A DNA stretch of 64,000 bases from Takakia lepidozioides (Eukaryota > Streptophyta > Takakiopsida > Takakiales > Takakiaceae), in contig CM060733.1 of the NCBI GenBank assembly GCA_030704615.1, positions 62,124,001 through 62,188,000 on the forward strand, given 5' to 3'. The notes under the pieces are model-generated. The model worked only from the letters and a program-made list of their open reading frames with translations. It had not been told where the DNA came from and ran no database searches. Positions 54,466-64,000 of the stretch are shown here, one piece after another; the first letter of the stretch is position 1, and every line of letters begins with the position of its first letter. The position numbers and the translations under genes are program-made.

Positions 54466-55287
54466 GATAAAGATATTAAGAGAGTATTGCAGCATGCTTC
54501 GGAACAGCGAAGGTGGCTGTTTAGGGCGAGTTCTGGCTGTGATGAGCTGGCTGCTCAGCTGCTCCCTGGTTTCTTTCACAGATCACTCCAAAATCTCCAG
54601 ATTATAGACAAAAGCAATGCACACAAGAGTGCTTGCATTGACAGTGGGTAGAAGGTGGGGCGGTGGTTTGGATGTGGGAGGGTTTATATATTTTTGATGG
54701 AACAATACAATATTATTGTTAACTATACTGTTGTGGGTGTGGGGATGGAGGATGCAGCTTCACAGACACACTAGCAGAACTTCCGTTGTTGGGGTGGCAT
54801 CAGAAAGCAGATATACTAGGGTTTACTGTGTTTTACTTGTCTGTACCCTCATATTTACTATAATGTCCATAGTGCACATGTCTGACCACACATCTTGCAT
54901 GCTTAGATCCACAGTGCATATAAGCATGTCCTTGTAATACTTGTGATGTTGCATTTGATTGGTGGCTGGCAGGGCTTTCTTAAGTTCAGCACACTTCAGC
55001 AGTGGATTGTTTATCAGCCATTCAGAATTGTGGCCTATGGTACGTGATATTGCAGAATTTTGAACAGATGGAATTGATTGGTGAGGACCAGCAGGAGAGT
55101 GCTGGCGATATATCATGATTCAGGAACATCTGATCTGGTTACTCTCTACCTCAAGGTGGCGCTCTACTTTTCTTGACTGGAATTGCTTAGCTTGGGAGGG
55201 ATATACTGATATACTTGGTAATTGGTGCGCACAGGTGGCCATCAGGGTCGGGAGCCAGTGTATGAGCAGTTAGATTTTTTGTTTCAG

Positions 55288-55685
55288 CTTTCACGGTGCT
55301 TCCTGACCAGCTTAGTGGGCTGGTTGAATGGACTTGTTTTGATTTTTCGGATAATTGTTTCAGAAGTGGTGCAAGGGAGCAGAAGGAGAAGGTAAACAAC
55401 TTAGTGTTGTTCGATCAAGGCACTTACGACAAGCTGCTGAGTGAAGTGCCCAAATATAAGCTCATTACCCCTTCAGTGTTGTCCGACCATCTTGGGTACT
55501 AACTCTCTGAATATGACATGTGGATAGGTGATAGTGAGCCAGTGGTTGCATTTGTCCAGTATAGATTTTTAGTGGAGCATGACTTGCCAGCTCTGTACGT
55601 TTATGAGCTGCAGCTGGAGCAATGCGTTCAAGGAAAGGGGCTTGGCAAATTCCTGATGCAGTTCCTTGAATTGATTGCACGAAAG
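55288..55685 (+). pseudogene. NAA40: N-alpha-acetyltransferase 40 (NatD) like exon
   Basis: NatD acetylates the N-terminus of histones H4 and H2A. The exon starts after TTTTTGTTTCAG (acceptor at 55286-55287) with [10 protein letters not shown] and has [12 protein letters not shown]. After an in-frame TAA (55500-55502) it reads the GNAT core: VVAFVQYRF, YVYELQLEQCVQGKGLGKFL (acetyl-CoA loop, Q-x-x-G-K-G-L-G-K) and MQFLELIAR. It ends at AAG|GTGTAT (55685/55686), a fair donor. The upstream exons and the C-terminal exon are not found nearby. The fragment keeps introns at both sides, so it was copied as genomic DNA. It lies between inverted repeat arms, which suggests capture by a transposon, but local duplication is equally possible. 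Confidence 0.7.
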
Positions 55686-56591
55686 GTGTATCTCTTTCCT
55701 TATTTTGTCCTGGGAGCATAAGTGTAAACTAGATATGTTAATTTCAGCTCATGCTCTGTTATAGGTCAGTCATTCTCTTTGCCAACATCGAGATGTGATA
55801 AGTGGTCCCTACAATCAAGAATGGCTTTGGTGTTGATTGTGTGTTGATTTAGTCATACAAATTCATCTACCAGTCTATCCTGAATGAATCATTTAGTTGG
55901 AGGACTCGTAGATAATCAAGATGATTTCTATGGTGTGATGACATCACAAGAACCATGGGGGGGGGACTGTGCAGCAGCAGACCATTCAAAGGCTGCTACC
56001 TGCAACCATAAGCTGCTGCTATGAGTGAGAAGCATTCAAGTTGTCCGTCTGCCAAGGCTGCAGTGAGTAGCTTGCGAAGACCTTTCCACATATTTCCCAC
56101 CAGGTGCTGGGACAGGTGCTACAGCAAACAATGTTGTATATGTTGCTGGCCCTGATATCAGAAATGGTGCCATCAATCTTAGTAATGTGAAAAGTTGAAT
56201 ATAAGAGCTCATCTGGGGAGGACCTCATCTGGTACTTCGGGCCGGATGACATTTGTACAGAATGTAGAAAAGAATGTAGAAATGACAGGTTCTTGCACAT
56301 TTGAAGTGCAATTCACATCACATAATAAAGGTAATTTTTTTGTTCAACTAATTTTTTGAAAATTGCTCTACTAGTTGTCAATTTTTTTGTAATTGCTCAA
56401 CTAGTTGTCCGTCACCATCTCAATCAGACCATAACCAATGTAGAAAAGGAGGGAACAATGGTGAATTTTTCACACAACAAAGGTAAAATTGCCAACCTAA
56501 AACTTTAAAATGTCACCAATTGTTGCAAATGTCATCTAATCTTGTGGCCCACGGACCTAATGCCCACAGCCCTCGAGTCTAAGGCTACACT
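55686..56591. other. Unassigned stretch
   Basis: No gene recognised. AT-rich repeats of CAACTAGTTGTC lie near 56350-56410. Confidence 0.4.
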
Positions 56592-57993
56592 TTAGGATGC
56601 ATTGGCCACAAGTCGTAGTCGCTTCGGAGGCAACACATCGACAGCTGTGTACTTCTTCTCATTTTTTATGTTTACCTATCAACAAGAAACATGTAATTTT
56701 GTTAGAAGCTGTCATAACATTTGAAGCTGTGAATGGATTACCATGATTGCTGATAACAAATTCCACATACCTTTTTGGACTTGATCCCATCTTCATCCAC
56801 CAATATCGTGAAGTCCTCAGGAATGTCTGAACCAAAAGCAATCGTAATCTCATGTCGAATGCTTGACATTGTCCAATGTCGCCCAACCTCAATTTCTTGT
56901 TGTCTAGCATCATATTCACAACATAAATTGACCATCTCCACATACTGAACCTGATCCATCGTCTCCCATTTGTTTTCAGATATCATGCGTTGCCGATTGA
57001 ATTGAAATGTGGCATATAAAGCAGATCGGCCAATGTGATATCTGAATCTCAGTGTTGAACGATTGACAACACATCTAATGACATCAGCTCCAATGGTGAT
57101 TTTTGTATCCCATCCACTATCCATCAGTGATTCCAACAGCTTCTCACATGGTTCTTTGAAAGTGAACATGGTATTGCTCTTAGAGCTACTGTTGGCCACC
57201 GAAAATAGATCTACCATTACTCCGATTGGCATAAACCATTGTAAGTGGGTTGATTTGCTTCCTGTTTTGGGTTTCATAGAGGATAAGAAATCAGACCGCA
57301 ACTTCAGTCTGAAAGACTCACTGGTCGCCATGTCCGGTAATGGCCAAGCTGGGTCACTAAAACCAGGAAGAGGGATTGGCTGCACTGTTCCAAACTCGGA
57401 TCTACCATTGCGTGGGGTGTAAAATGCATTGTAGAAGTACACATGATTTTGCAGAAGCTCCTTGTGCGTTCGATTTCCACGGCAAACCTCACCTACTTCG
57501 GCATGCACCACATATAGAACGTCCATTATACTCTTCGGATCAATCCAATCTTCAAAAGTGGAAAGGTATAGGTCTGCATTGAAAACCCCACCCTCATCAT
57601 ATTGTTGTTCCACTGTGCACAATACAAGGTGAACTTCATAGCAAATAATGTAAACTTATGAGGAAAGTTAGACATCTTACAATTGCAAGCGCCTCTGCCG
57701 AAAACTGCATCTGGAGGCAAATCGAGTTGTCGTTGCATGTAAGCATGTTGAACACAGATTTTGGATACCACTGTGGATCCACCTTCGAAACAAAACTTCA
57801 GCACCTTCGCCTTGTACACCCCCTCTGTTGTAGAAGTTCCGCCATGCTTCGATGAATCTTTAGCATGATCGCCTCTTTTACCCGGCATCAATGCTACCCA
57901 AGAGTTATTCTCCACCTTCATGGGAATCCAATTATCATCCTCGTCTTTTGAATTGAACAATATCACATATCCTACTTCACTTCGTGGCCGCAT
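56592..57993 (-). CDS. Three-exon gene of unknown function, 412 codons, open
   Basis: Minus-strand exons at 57993-57681, 57612-56771 and 56675-56592 join in frame. Introns 57680-57613 (68 bp, GTAAGA...GCACAG) and 56770-56676 (GTATGT...TTGATAG) have good borders. The ATG at 57993 starts MRPRSEVGYVILFN. The product has 412 residues and no internal stop. Visible parts are a Cys/Gly-containing N-terminal third, a central region (VFNADLYLSTFEDWIDPKSI, HVYFYNAFYTPRNGRSEFG), a segment IRHEITIAFGSDIPEDF-x-ILVDEDGIKSKK and a basic end (PPKRLRL) that could be a nuclear signal. I do not recognise the family. A longer N-terminus (58180-57994, MNFFEPVLSLQEVELKKHPL) is in another frame and could be an earlier exon. 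It is one of the few unbroken genes here. Confidence 0.55.
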
Positions 57994-58439
57994 TGTGTTT
58001 CGGATTTACAATTCCCTCTATATCCCACCAAGGAATCAACTTAGAATCTCTTTCCCAGCTGGTTCGGTTAAGGATTAACAACCTACTAAAATCAAGGTCC
58101 ATGGTATTGTATCTTGTGTCCAAGGGATGCTTCTTGAGTTCCACTTCTTGCAAACTCAGAACAGGTTCAAAAAAGTTCATGTGGGAAAGCCAATGGCCTC
58201 ATTACATAGCCTTGGCCCGCGCACAGTTTGGGCAGAACAAGAGGGATACCTTTGTGAGGAGGGATCCCTTTCCCTATATAGGCATCCCTTTCCTCTATAT
58301 AGCTCTTCACAGATGGCATTCATCTCCTGTCTGTGAGCTCCCAGCCATAAAACCCCAACGGGGCCAACGCTTTCGGCTCAACCTCAAGATTTTGAAAGTT
58401 GATGAATAGAGGTGCAGGGACTCTGTGAAGTGGAGGTCC

Positions 58440-58560
58440 TCTCTGATGAGAATACCCTGGACATTATATCAGAAAATGGATATTGCATATTGGAAATTGG
58501 ATATTGGATTTTGATATATGAAAAGATGGATATTGGATATTGATTAGATATTTGATATTT
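58440..58560. repeat. GGATATTG irregular repeat
   Basis: About seven imperfect copies of GGATATTG / GGATATTGATT. Low complexity; it borders the second inverted arm. Confidence 0.75.
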
Positions 58561-58985
58561 GAGAGGTAGGGAGGGAGACAGACTTCATTTGAAACATATT
58601 CTAGACTGTTACCATTTTCACCCCGAAACATGGCTGCCAGCCATCACCAAGGACTGTCCAGTTTATCCATCCACATGGGCTTGAAATTCAGTTCAATGTC
58701 TCTTCTGAAATCAAAAGAAAAAGCATTGCCAGAACAGCATGCATTGTTTAAGGCACTTGTCCAAAAACACATCAGTCAGTTCTTCCTGCCTGGATTCAGG
58801 TACTTGAAAATCGCCTCTACCTTTTTCACCATACTTCTACCCTACTGCAAATGCAAACATTCCCTGAAACCTTTCACCCATCAGCATGAATAGACACACA
58901 TGCAAATTGTGTTGACAATAGGTAGTGCCGATCTTAAGAAGGAAACAGGTTCCTTCAAAATAGCCAAAAAGAGGGGGCTTTACAG
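58560..58985 (-). repeat. Inverted repeat arm 2 (partner 54166-54465)
   Basis: Read as reverse complement, it carries the same two blocks in the same order as the partner. The outermost matching bases lie near 54166 and 58985. No target duplication could be assigned. Confidence 0.75.
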
Positions 58986-61225
58986 AACCTTCTCACTTAG
59001 AACAAGCAGTACCATGTGCAACAGTATGCTTTGTATCTTCTCCAAATCCTGCACTCAAACCTGCACTGAAGACAAAACCAAAGGAGGAAGATGACAATAT
59101 ACTTACGGGAAAACAAACAATAGCACATCAACCGGGGTACAAATGAATCACATAAAAAACCAAACACATTCGTAAATTACTACTGAATTGGGCACAAAAA
59201 GGCATCTAGCCCTGAGAATGCACGACACACTTTTGGGGAACAACGACATGACTGCACTTACCAGTTGACAGATGGGTAAAGATCAGCTTTGGTGGCTCCC
59301 CTAGTTCCCTCCCCTTAGTGTCAATCTGTGGCTCCCCTGTAAAGTTGGAAGCTGGCCTTTCTTCGCACAAGTGCTCACAGACCTTCACTGCCCTGCCAAG
59401 TCTTAAATACATACAGACAGGCATCTTGAATGGAGATAACCAAAGGGCCTGTAATCTCAATGGTTTTTCATTCTAGAATCAGGCAGCCTGGAAAGATACT
59501 GGCAACCAGCAGCAAAACTGATTGCTGCCCAAACCCAACTTCCACCCTGTTTGAAAATGAAATTCTCCTTCCACAACCCTAAGTCCACCAAGTCAGATCG
59601 TCTCCATTCTAACAGAGTAAGAACATCGAAGTAAGAACATCAAAGACTGTTAGATTCACCATACCAGATGCACTACACCTACATTGGTGATGCCTGTCAC
59701 ACGCCACAGTGAGACCGATGTCAGATTTGAGCAGCAGCCTACAAATGAGATTCGATGGACCCCAACGTGGGTAATGCGACAGCCCCACCTGCCCAAAGAG
59801 CTGCGCAAGTAAACAAAATTCAATGAATGCGAGTCTCAGGTTGGAGTTTATATTGCCTGAAGATGGAACAAGGAAAGTGACATAATTCTAAGCAGATCTC
59901 AATGTTTTAGGATCTTCCTGTTACTATCCATTCCAAGTCTTTATGGAACAAAGAAGGAACTAACATACCAGGCCTAAACAGCTGCTTGTTGAAGGTAGGC
60001 AGCCTTAGTATTTCTAGTCTTCATAACTGAATGCCTCTGCCAAGGACGAGCAGTCTTTGAAAATACCATAACATCTCCAGGCTTCATAGAGGCAGTCTAG
60101 AGGCTGTCCGCGAGGGGGAGAGAGAGAGAGAGAGAGTCAGTCACGCTCTTGTTACCTCCCCCACCCCCACCCCGGCAATAGGCAATTATAATGCTGCCAT
60201 GGAAACCAATCAACAAGAGCCATAGGCCCTTCTGAGTTGCCAAAGCCTAACAGCAAAGTGATACGGGGCCCTGCAACACAACATCCTTATCAAATGACGA
60301 CCATGCCCACCTACCACGGATTCTCCGCTAGATAAACTGCCCTATCGCAGAATGTTTTGGTAGAATCATGAACAGAAGGAGATGCAACGGAGAAAGGGGG
60401 CACCGGAGAGACTTACTTTGCAACAGTGCATGCGAGCCATTATCCCAGCTGTCTGTACATGTACATCATCTGTGGCGGACCACACAGTCACACCGCGTTT
60501 GAGGTACTGATAATACCACACCAATGTGGCCAAGGCACATTGCTCCTTGTGTTTGCACTTGTACTCTAATAGCCTTGGCTGAACAGGATGAGGATGCTTG
60601 TAGCAGGGTCAACAAACCTGAGAAATCTAGCAAACATACGGAGGCTCATAACGAGTGTAAGCCCCATCCACACTACAGGAAGGCCCCATATGTTTGGAAG
60701 AAACAGAAGGACTAAGGCTGGGAAATGCTGGGAAATGCAGCTTTCCCTTACATTTCTTGAAACAAGAGCGACAAGAACTTAGTGGGACAAAAAGATTGTC
60801 ACACCGTTCAGCTCGTAAAACCCATTGCTACAGGGCAGGGGGGGGTACACAACTGCAACAGAAACGAACTTGCATTGGATTTCTCGAACCAAAACAAATA
60901 ACTGGTACAACAGTAGAAGATCGACAGCTTCAGGTATCTAACTGGAAGCGAACAAGATGGTAAAAACGAAAAGAAAGAAAGAAAGAAGGTAAAGTTGGGG
61001 GGCTGCTATTTCATGAGCGGCATGAGCATGAGCGGAAAAAAAAAAAAACATGAGCGGACCATTGTGTGTCCACGGAAATAGGGTTAGGAGGCACGGAAAT
61101 AGGGTCATGTGAAGTTGGAATGTGGCACGACTTGTCATAGCAATGAAATGCAACATTTTATTGCAAATTTTGTGGCAAGCCACATCTATACAAGTGTGTC
61201 CTAACTGTCATAGCCGGAATGGGCA
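58986..61225. other. Mostly unassigned, 2.2 kb
   Basis: Apart from the possible exon at 59262-59448, I see simple repeats (AG)n at 60117-60136 and (GAAA)n at 60968-60988. There is also a short minus-strand frame near 60090-59975 (MKPGDVMVFSKTARPWQRHS...) that could be a last exon. Nothing else is recognised. Confidence 0.4.
59262..59448 (-). other. Possible internal exon of unknown gene
   Basis: The minus strand has a ...GATTACAG acceptor (59449), a 187-bp open stretch (ALWLSPFKMPVCMYLRLGRA ... PPKLIFTHLST) and a strong donor G|GTAAGTGC (59261). No family is recognised and no neighbouring exon could be joined. Confidence 0.3.
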
Positions 61226-63032
61226 CTACTCTCTTACACCCTCCGAGGAACTTGTCCTACCTTCCTCCTCATCCCCCTCATCCCCCCTATCCTCCGAGCT
61301 CTGTGATGCATCAGTTCCACTATGCCTCTCAAAAATTCCGTCCTCTCCTTGGGGGACTGTCCACCTCACCTCCTGGGTATCTTCTGCCTCTTCTCCCCCA
61401 CTTTCCTCAGCAGAATCCACGACAAATCTACGAGCCTGACGGGCTCTAATAGCTATTGCCTCCTCCCTCATCTTCATTTTCTTGAGGCTTGCCTCGTCTA
61501 AAATTTGTTGTATACGACTAGGTTTGGAAGACCTCCTAATGGACACCGAAGCAAGCCGGGCAACATAAGTAGGAAGGATGTAGTCCCTTTCTGGACTCGA
61601 CATGAAATCCCCCCTGGCAAAAAAAAACACGTTCCTCCTGCCCATGAACTGCGGTGTAGACGTCCCTCATGCAGTACTTGGCATCCTGCAGTAAGAACAA
61701 ATCCACTTTAAGAATGTCAATACCTGTAGAAGCCAAAAATGGTCTTTCAATGAAATAAGAGAGCGAAGGGAGGTGCCTCACGAAATCAGGAGGCAACTTA
61801 CAATGCAACCACTCACTCGTAAACCAGGGGCTCTTCGGCCTCGATCCCAACTTGTACCTCCCCCACCTCCTTCTCGGATTCTTCCTCATCCTCCAAGGAT
61901 GCTTCTTCCTCTTTCGGCAGACGTTCAGCCACTGCAAGTTCAGAGTTGTGGAGGGCAGTATTTGGCTCGAAGGCGAAGACATGCCTGTCGGACAACGTCC
62001 CTGCCCACATTAAAGCACCTGAGGGACAAAGCGGGTGGTTAGTAGCATGCGGCATGCAATTGCAATCGGGCCAGGGGACAAAATGTGCACGTGTGCCACA
62101 GCATTCTCTGTGGTCTTCCCTCTTGTGGCAAGGACCACCATACATCCACCGTCATCCAGGAGCATCCCCGCCAGCCCAAACCCGGCTCTCCAATAGTCCT
62201 CCGTAAACCTGTTCCAGGTGGGCACACCATCCAGGCCTCCAGCAGGTCCCCATCTGGAATATTGAGGAGAACCATATCGCAGGCTCTCTCCACCTCAACC
62301 CCCCCCCTCCTCGTGCTCTTGCAATTCGTGCTCATAGCCGTGAAGAATTCCATCATGGCTTCCAAACCAGGGATGTCTTTAGGCTCTGTAGCAGCAGCCC
62401 TCTTCTTGGCTTTCCCCTTCAGCTCTTCCAGAGACTTGCTGTGTGCCACCTTCTTCGCCCTGGCAGCCAGAGCGTCAAGGAAGCTCTCATTGACGCATTG
62501 GATGATAGTTGGGGATTCTAGCTTCGGCCTCTGAGGAAACGTCACCGCCGAATACCGCCGTGTAGGCTCGCCCCCAAATGCCAACTTCTTGGCAGAGCCA
62601 GTCCCAGTCCAAACTGACTTGGGAACCCGGACGAACGGTGACTTGGTAGCAGCAGCAGCAGTCGCAGGACCTTGCATAAAGTCGTCGTCGGAGTCACTCC
62701 CTTGGGGCCCCTCCTGCGCCTCCTCTGGTGCCCCAGTGGTTTTCTGTTTTTTGGGGGTTACTTTACTCCCCTGTTTCCGTGTCCTTTTCATTTGTCATTT
62801 ATTCTTCTCATTCAATTTCTCCTAAATACTCTGCCGCTTTCGTGGACTTGGCAAGCACTTTCGCCTCCTTTGGACCCAGCGGAGGCAGCGGAGCCCGGTT
62901 TCGTCGGGCCTCCGCATCCAGCTTCAATTGGAACTCGGATGAGTCGAGCGAGCCGGGCGGAAGGTCCACATACCAAGGGCAGTCGCGCAAATGCTCTAGA
63001 TGCCACTCCTTCACGATAACGTCAGTGTACAT
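61226..63032 (-). pseudogene. Frameshifted gene, possibly a degenerate beta-class DNA methyltransferase
   Basis: Parts on the minus strand are 63032-62808 (WHLEHLRDCPWYVDLPPGSL), 62791-62230 (basic Ala/Lys-rich, then ACDMVLLNIPDGDLLEAW), 62225-62040 (FTEDYWRAGFGLAGMLLDDG, GCMVVLATRGKT), 62030-61813 (ALMWAGTLSDRHVFAFEPN, SELAVAERL, then an acidic stretch) and 61800-61226. Each step needs a frame change. The order of a V-x-L-x-x-P-x-G string, a LLDDGG-x-M-VVL strand and an AG-T-x-x-x-R-x-VFAFEP-N segment recalls permuted (beta-class) methyltransferases, in which the DPPY region precedes the S-adenosylmethionine-binding region. The DPPY equivalent reads NIPD, so activity is doubtful. The identification is a hypothesis. 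The 5' end is cut at 63051 by element C. Confidence 0.35.
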
Positions 63033-63051
63033 GGAGTCAGCTCAGGGTTCC

Positions 63052-63923
63052 TGTTAGAGGGTTGCTTGGGACTTAGACGCTTTTATGGGTTCTGTGGGGT
63101 ACCCTTAATTTTTGCGCAGACTGAGACCAACAGGAGCCTTAGGGGTGGCAGGAGCAGGCTTTAGGGGGGTTACACAGCCCGACACAACTTCGCACAGCCA
63201 GTCACAGCCCGACACAACTTCACACATCCAGTCACAGCCCGACACAGCTTTACACAGCTAGTCACAGCTCGGCACAGCTTGACACAGCCTGTCACAGTAC
63301 ATGGGGAATAGTTATCATTGACAGGGAACGATTGTGAGGGAACGACATCTGCAGAGGGAACGTGTTACTTCAGGGGTGACGGTTAGTTAGTTAGGTGGTT
63401 AGAATAGCTTGCGGGTAGATTAGGAGAGCGGCAACGGGAAGGGGATCACTTCTGGAGGAGGGCGACTTGTTGAAGGGAGGAAAAGACGCAACGGAGAGCG
63501 GGAAACAGTGAAGAGGAGATGATGACTTGAATGAGGCTTAGTTCATGCAAGCTGTAGAATTATACAGTAGGATAGAATAGAGACACCATGGCATAGGCAT
63601 GATACAAGATTAATCTTAATCCGATACTGAATCGATACAAACAGACTGTGTAGAGAGACACGAGAGAAGCTATGGAATGAATGCATGATTAACTGGAACT
63701 TAGTAGATACTGAAGCAATCTGATGCTTCAGTATACACGGTAAGGTAAATTGATAACATGAAGGCAGGAAGGAATACAAATAGGAAGCACAACCATGATT
63801 CACTAGCTGCAAGTCATGACTCATTGTTCTGAGCGGGCTGAGTGCTTAGAGATATCCAACTCTACTATCTTGGAGTTTCCACCTCGGATAGCGAAGGGAT
63901 GGGTGAGTAAAAGCCGCTCGACA
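63052..63923 (+). repeat. 5' LTR of element C (same family as A and B)
   Basis: An 872-bp LTR, TGTTAGAGG...CTCGACA, matching the solo LTR at 31316-32316. It contains a short TGTGAC/GTCACA array (63170-63300). It inserted just upstream of the methyltransferase-like gene. GTTCC precedes it; the right-hand target copy lies outside the window. Confidence 0.92.
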
Positions 63924-64000
63924 TTTGGCGACCATACTGGGGAACTGGGTCATGAACAACCAGATGTGACAGGCATCTGGTGGGATCATGGTGGTTGGAG
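63924..64000 (+). mobile_element. Start of element C: primer site and leader ORF
   Basis: TGGCGACCATACTGGGG at 63926-63942 is the primer-binding site, as in element A. The leader frame (LGHEQPDVTGIWWDHGGW) follows and runs off the window end. Confidence 0.9.

Overview
The window looks like repeat-rich nuclear DNA of a land plant, most likely a seed-free one (fern, lycophyte or bryophyte). The signs are spliceosomal introns, broken PLS-class pentatricopeptide (PPR) genes, a chromodomain Ty3/gypsy element primed by initiator tRNA-Met, Tat/Athila-like Ty3/gypsy elements, a plant-type L-lactate dehydrogenase remnant and a retained DNMT3-like methyltransferase fold. I cannot name the species. Nearly every coding region carries stops or frameshifts.

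Layout. 0-2.2 kb: 3' part of a MULE-like transposase gene with a SWIM zinc finger. 2.3-2.6 kb: tandem array of palindromes. 2.8-6.2 kb: PPR pseudogenes. 7.1-14.1 kb: structurally complete Ty3/gypsy chromovirus with paired LTRs, a 5-bp target duplication and a chromodomain. 14.1-18.2 kb: SINE-like element, simple repeats and a local duplication. 18.2-19.5 kb: another PPR pseudogene. 19.6-21.4 kb: 5' half of a second MULE-like gene, cut by a minus-strand Ty3/gypsy element (A, 21.4-30.7 kb). A related truncated element (B, 30.7-36.6 kb) follows head-to-tail and carries a nested solo LTR of the same family. 36.8-37.8 kb: a 117-bp palindromic satellite. 38.0-39.1 kb: minus-strand copy of the MULE-like 5' half.

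The most notable object is about 43.4-50.7 kb, with a possible leader from about 40 kb. It is a plus-strand Ty3/gypsy polyprotein whose order is gag - zinc knuckles - protease - C5 cytosine DNA methyltransferase (DNMT3-like, all main motifs visible) - reverse transcriptase - RNase H - integrase - PHD finger. It would therefore combine a DNA-methylation writer with a chromatin reader in one retrotransposon. The copy is broken by several, mostly TAG, stops and by a few frameshifts.

51-52 kb holds a third MULE-like copy, cut at its 3' side. 52-59 kb is a patchwork: an L-LDH exon, a LINE reverse-transcriptase scrap, an NAA40-like acetyltransferase exon and a three-exon gene of 412 codons with no internal stop. 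The last two lie between inverted repeat arms. 61.2-63.0 kb (minus) is a frameshifted gene that may be a degenerate beta-class DNA methyltransferase. At 63.05 kb a third copy (C) of the A/B retrotransposon family begins and runs off the end.

The window shows nested transposon insertion followed by decay. Comparing A with B shows stops arising by C-to-T or G-to-A change, often at CAG/CTG sites, as expected of a methylated genome. How these genes would work together beyond that cannot be read from the sequence.
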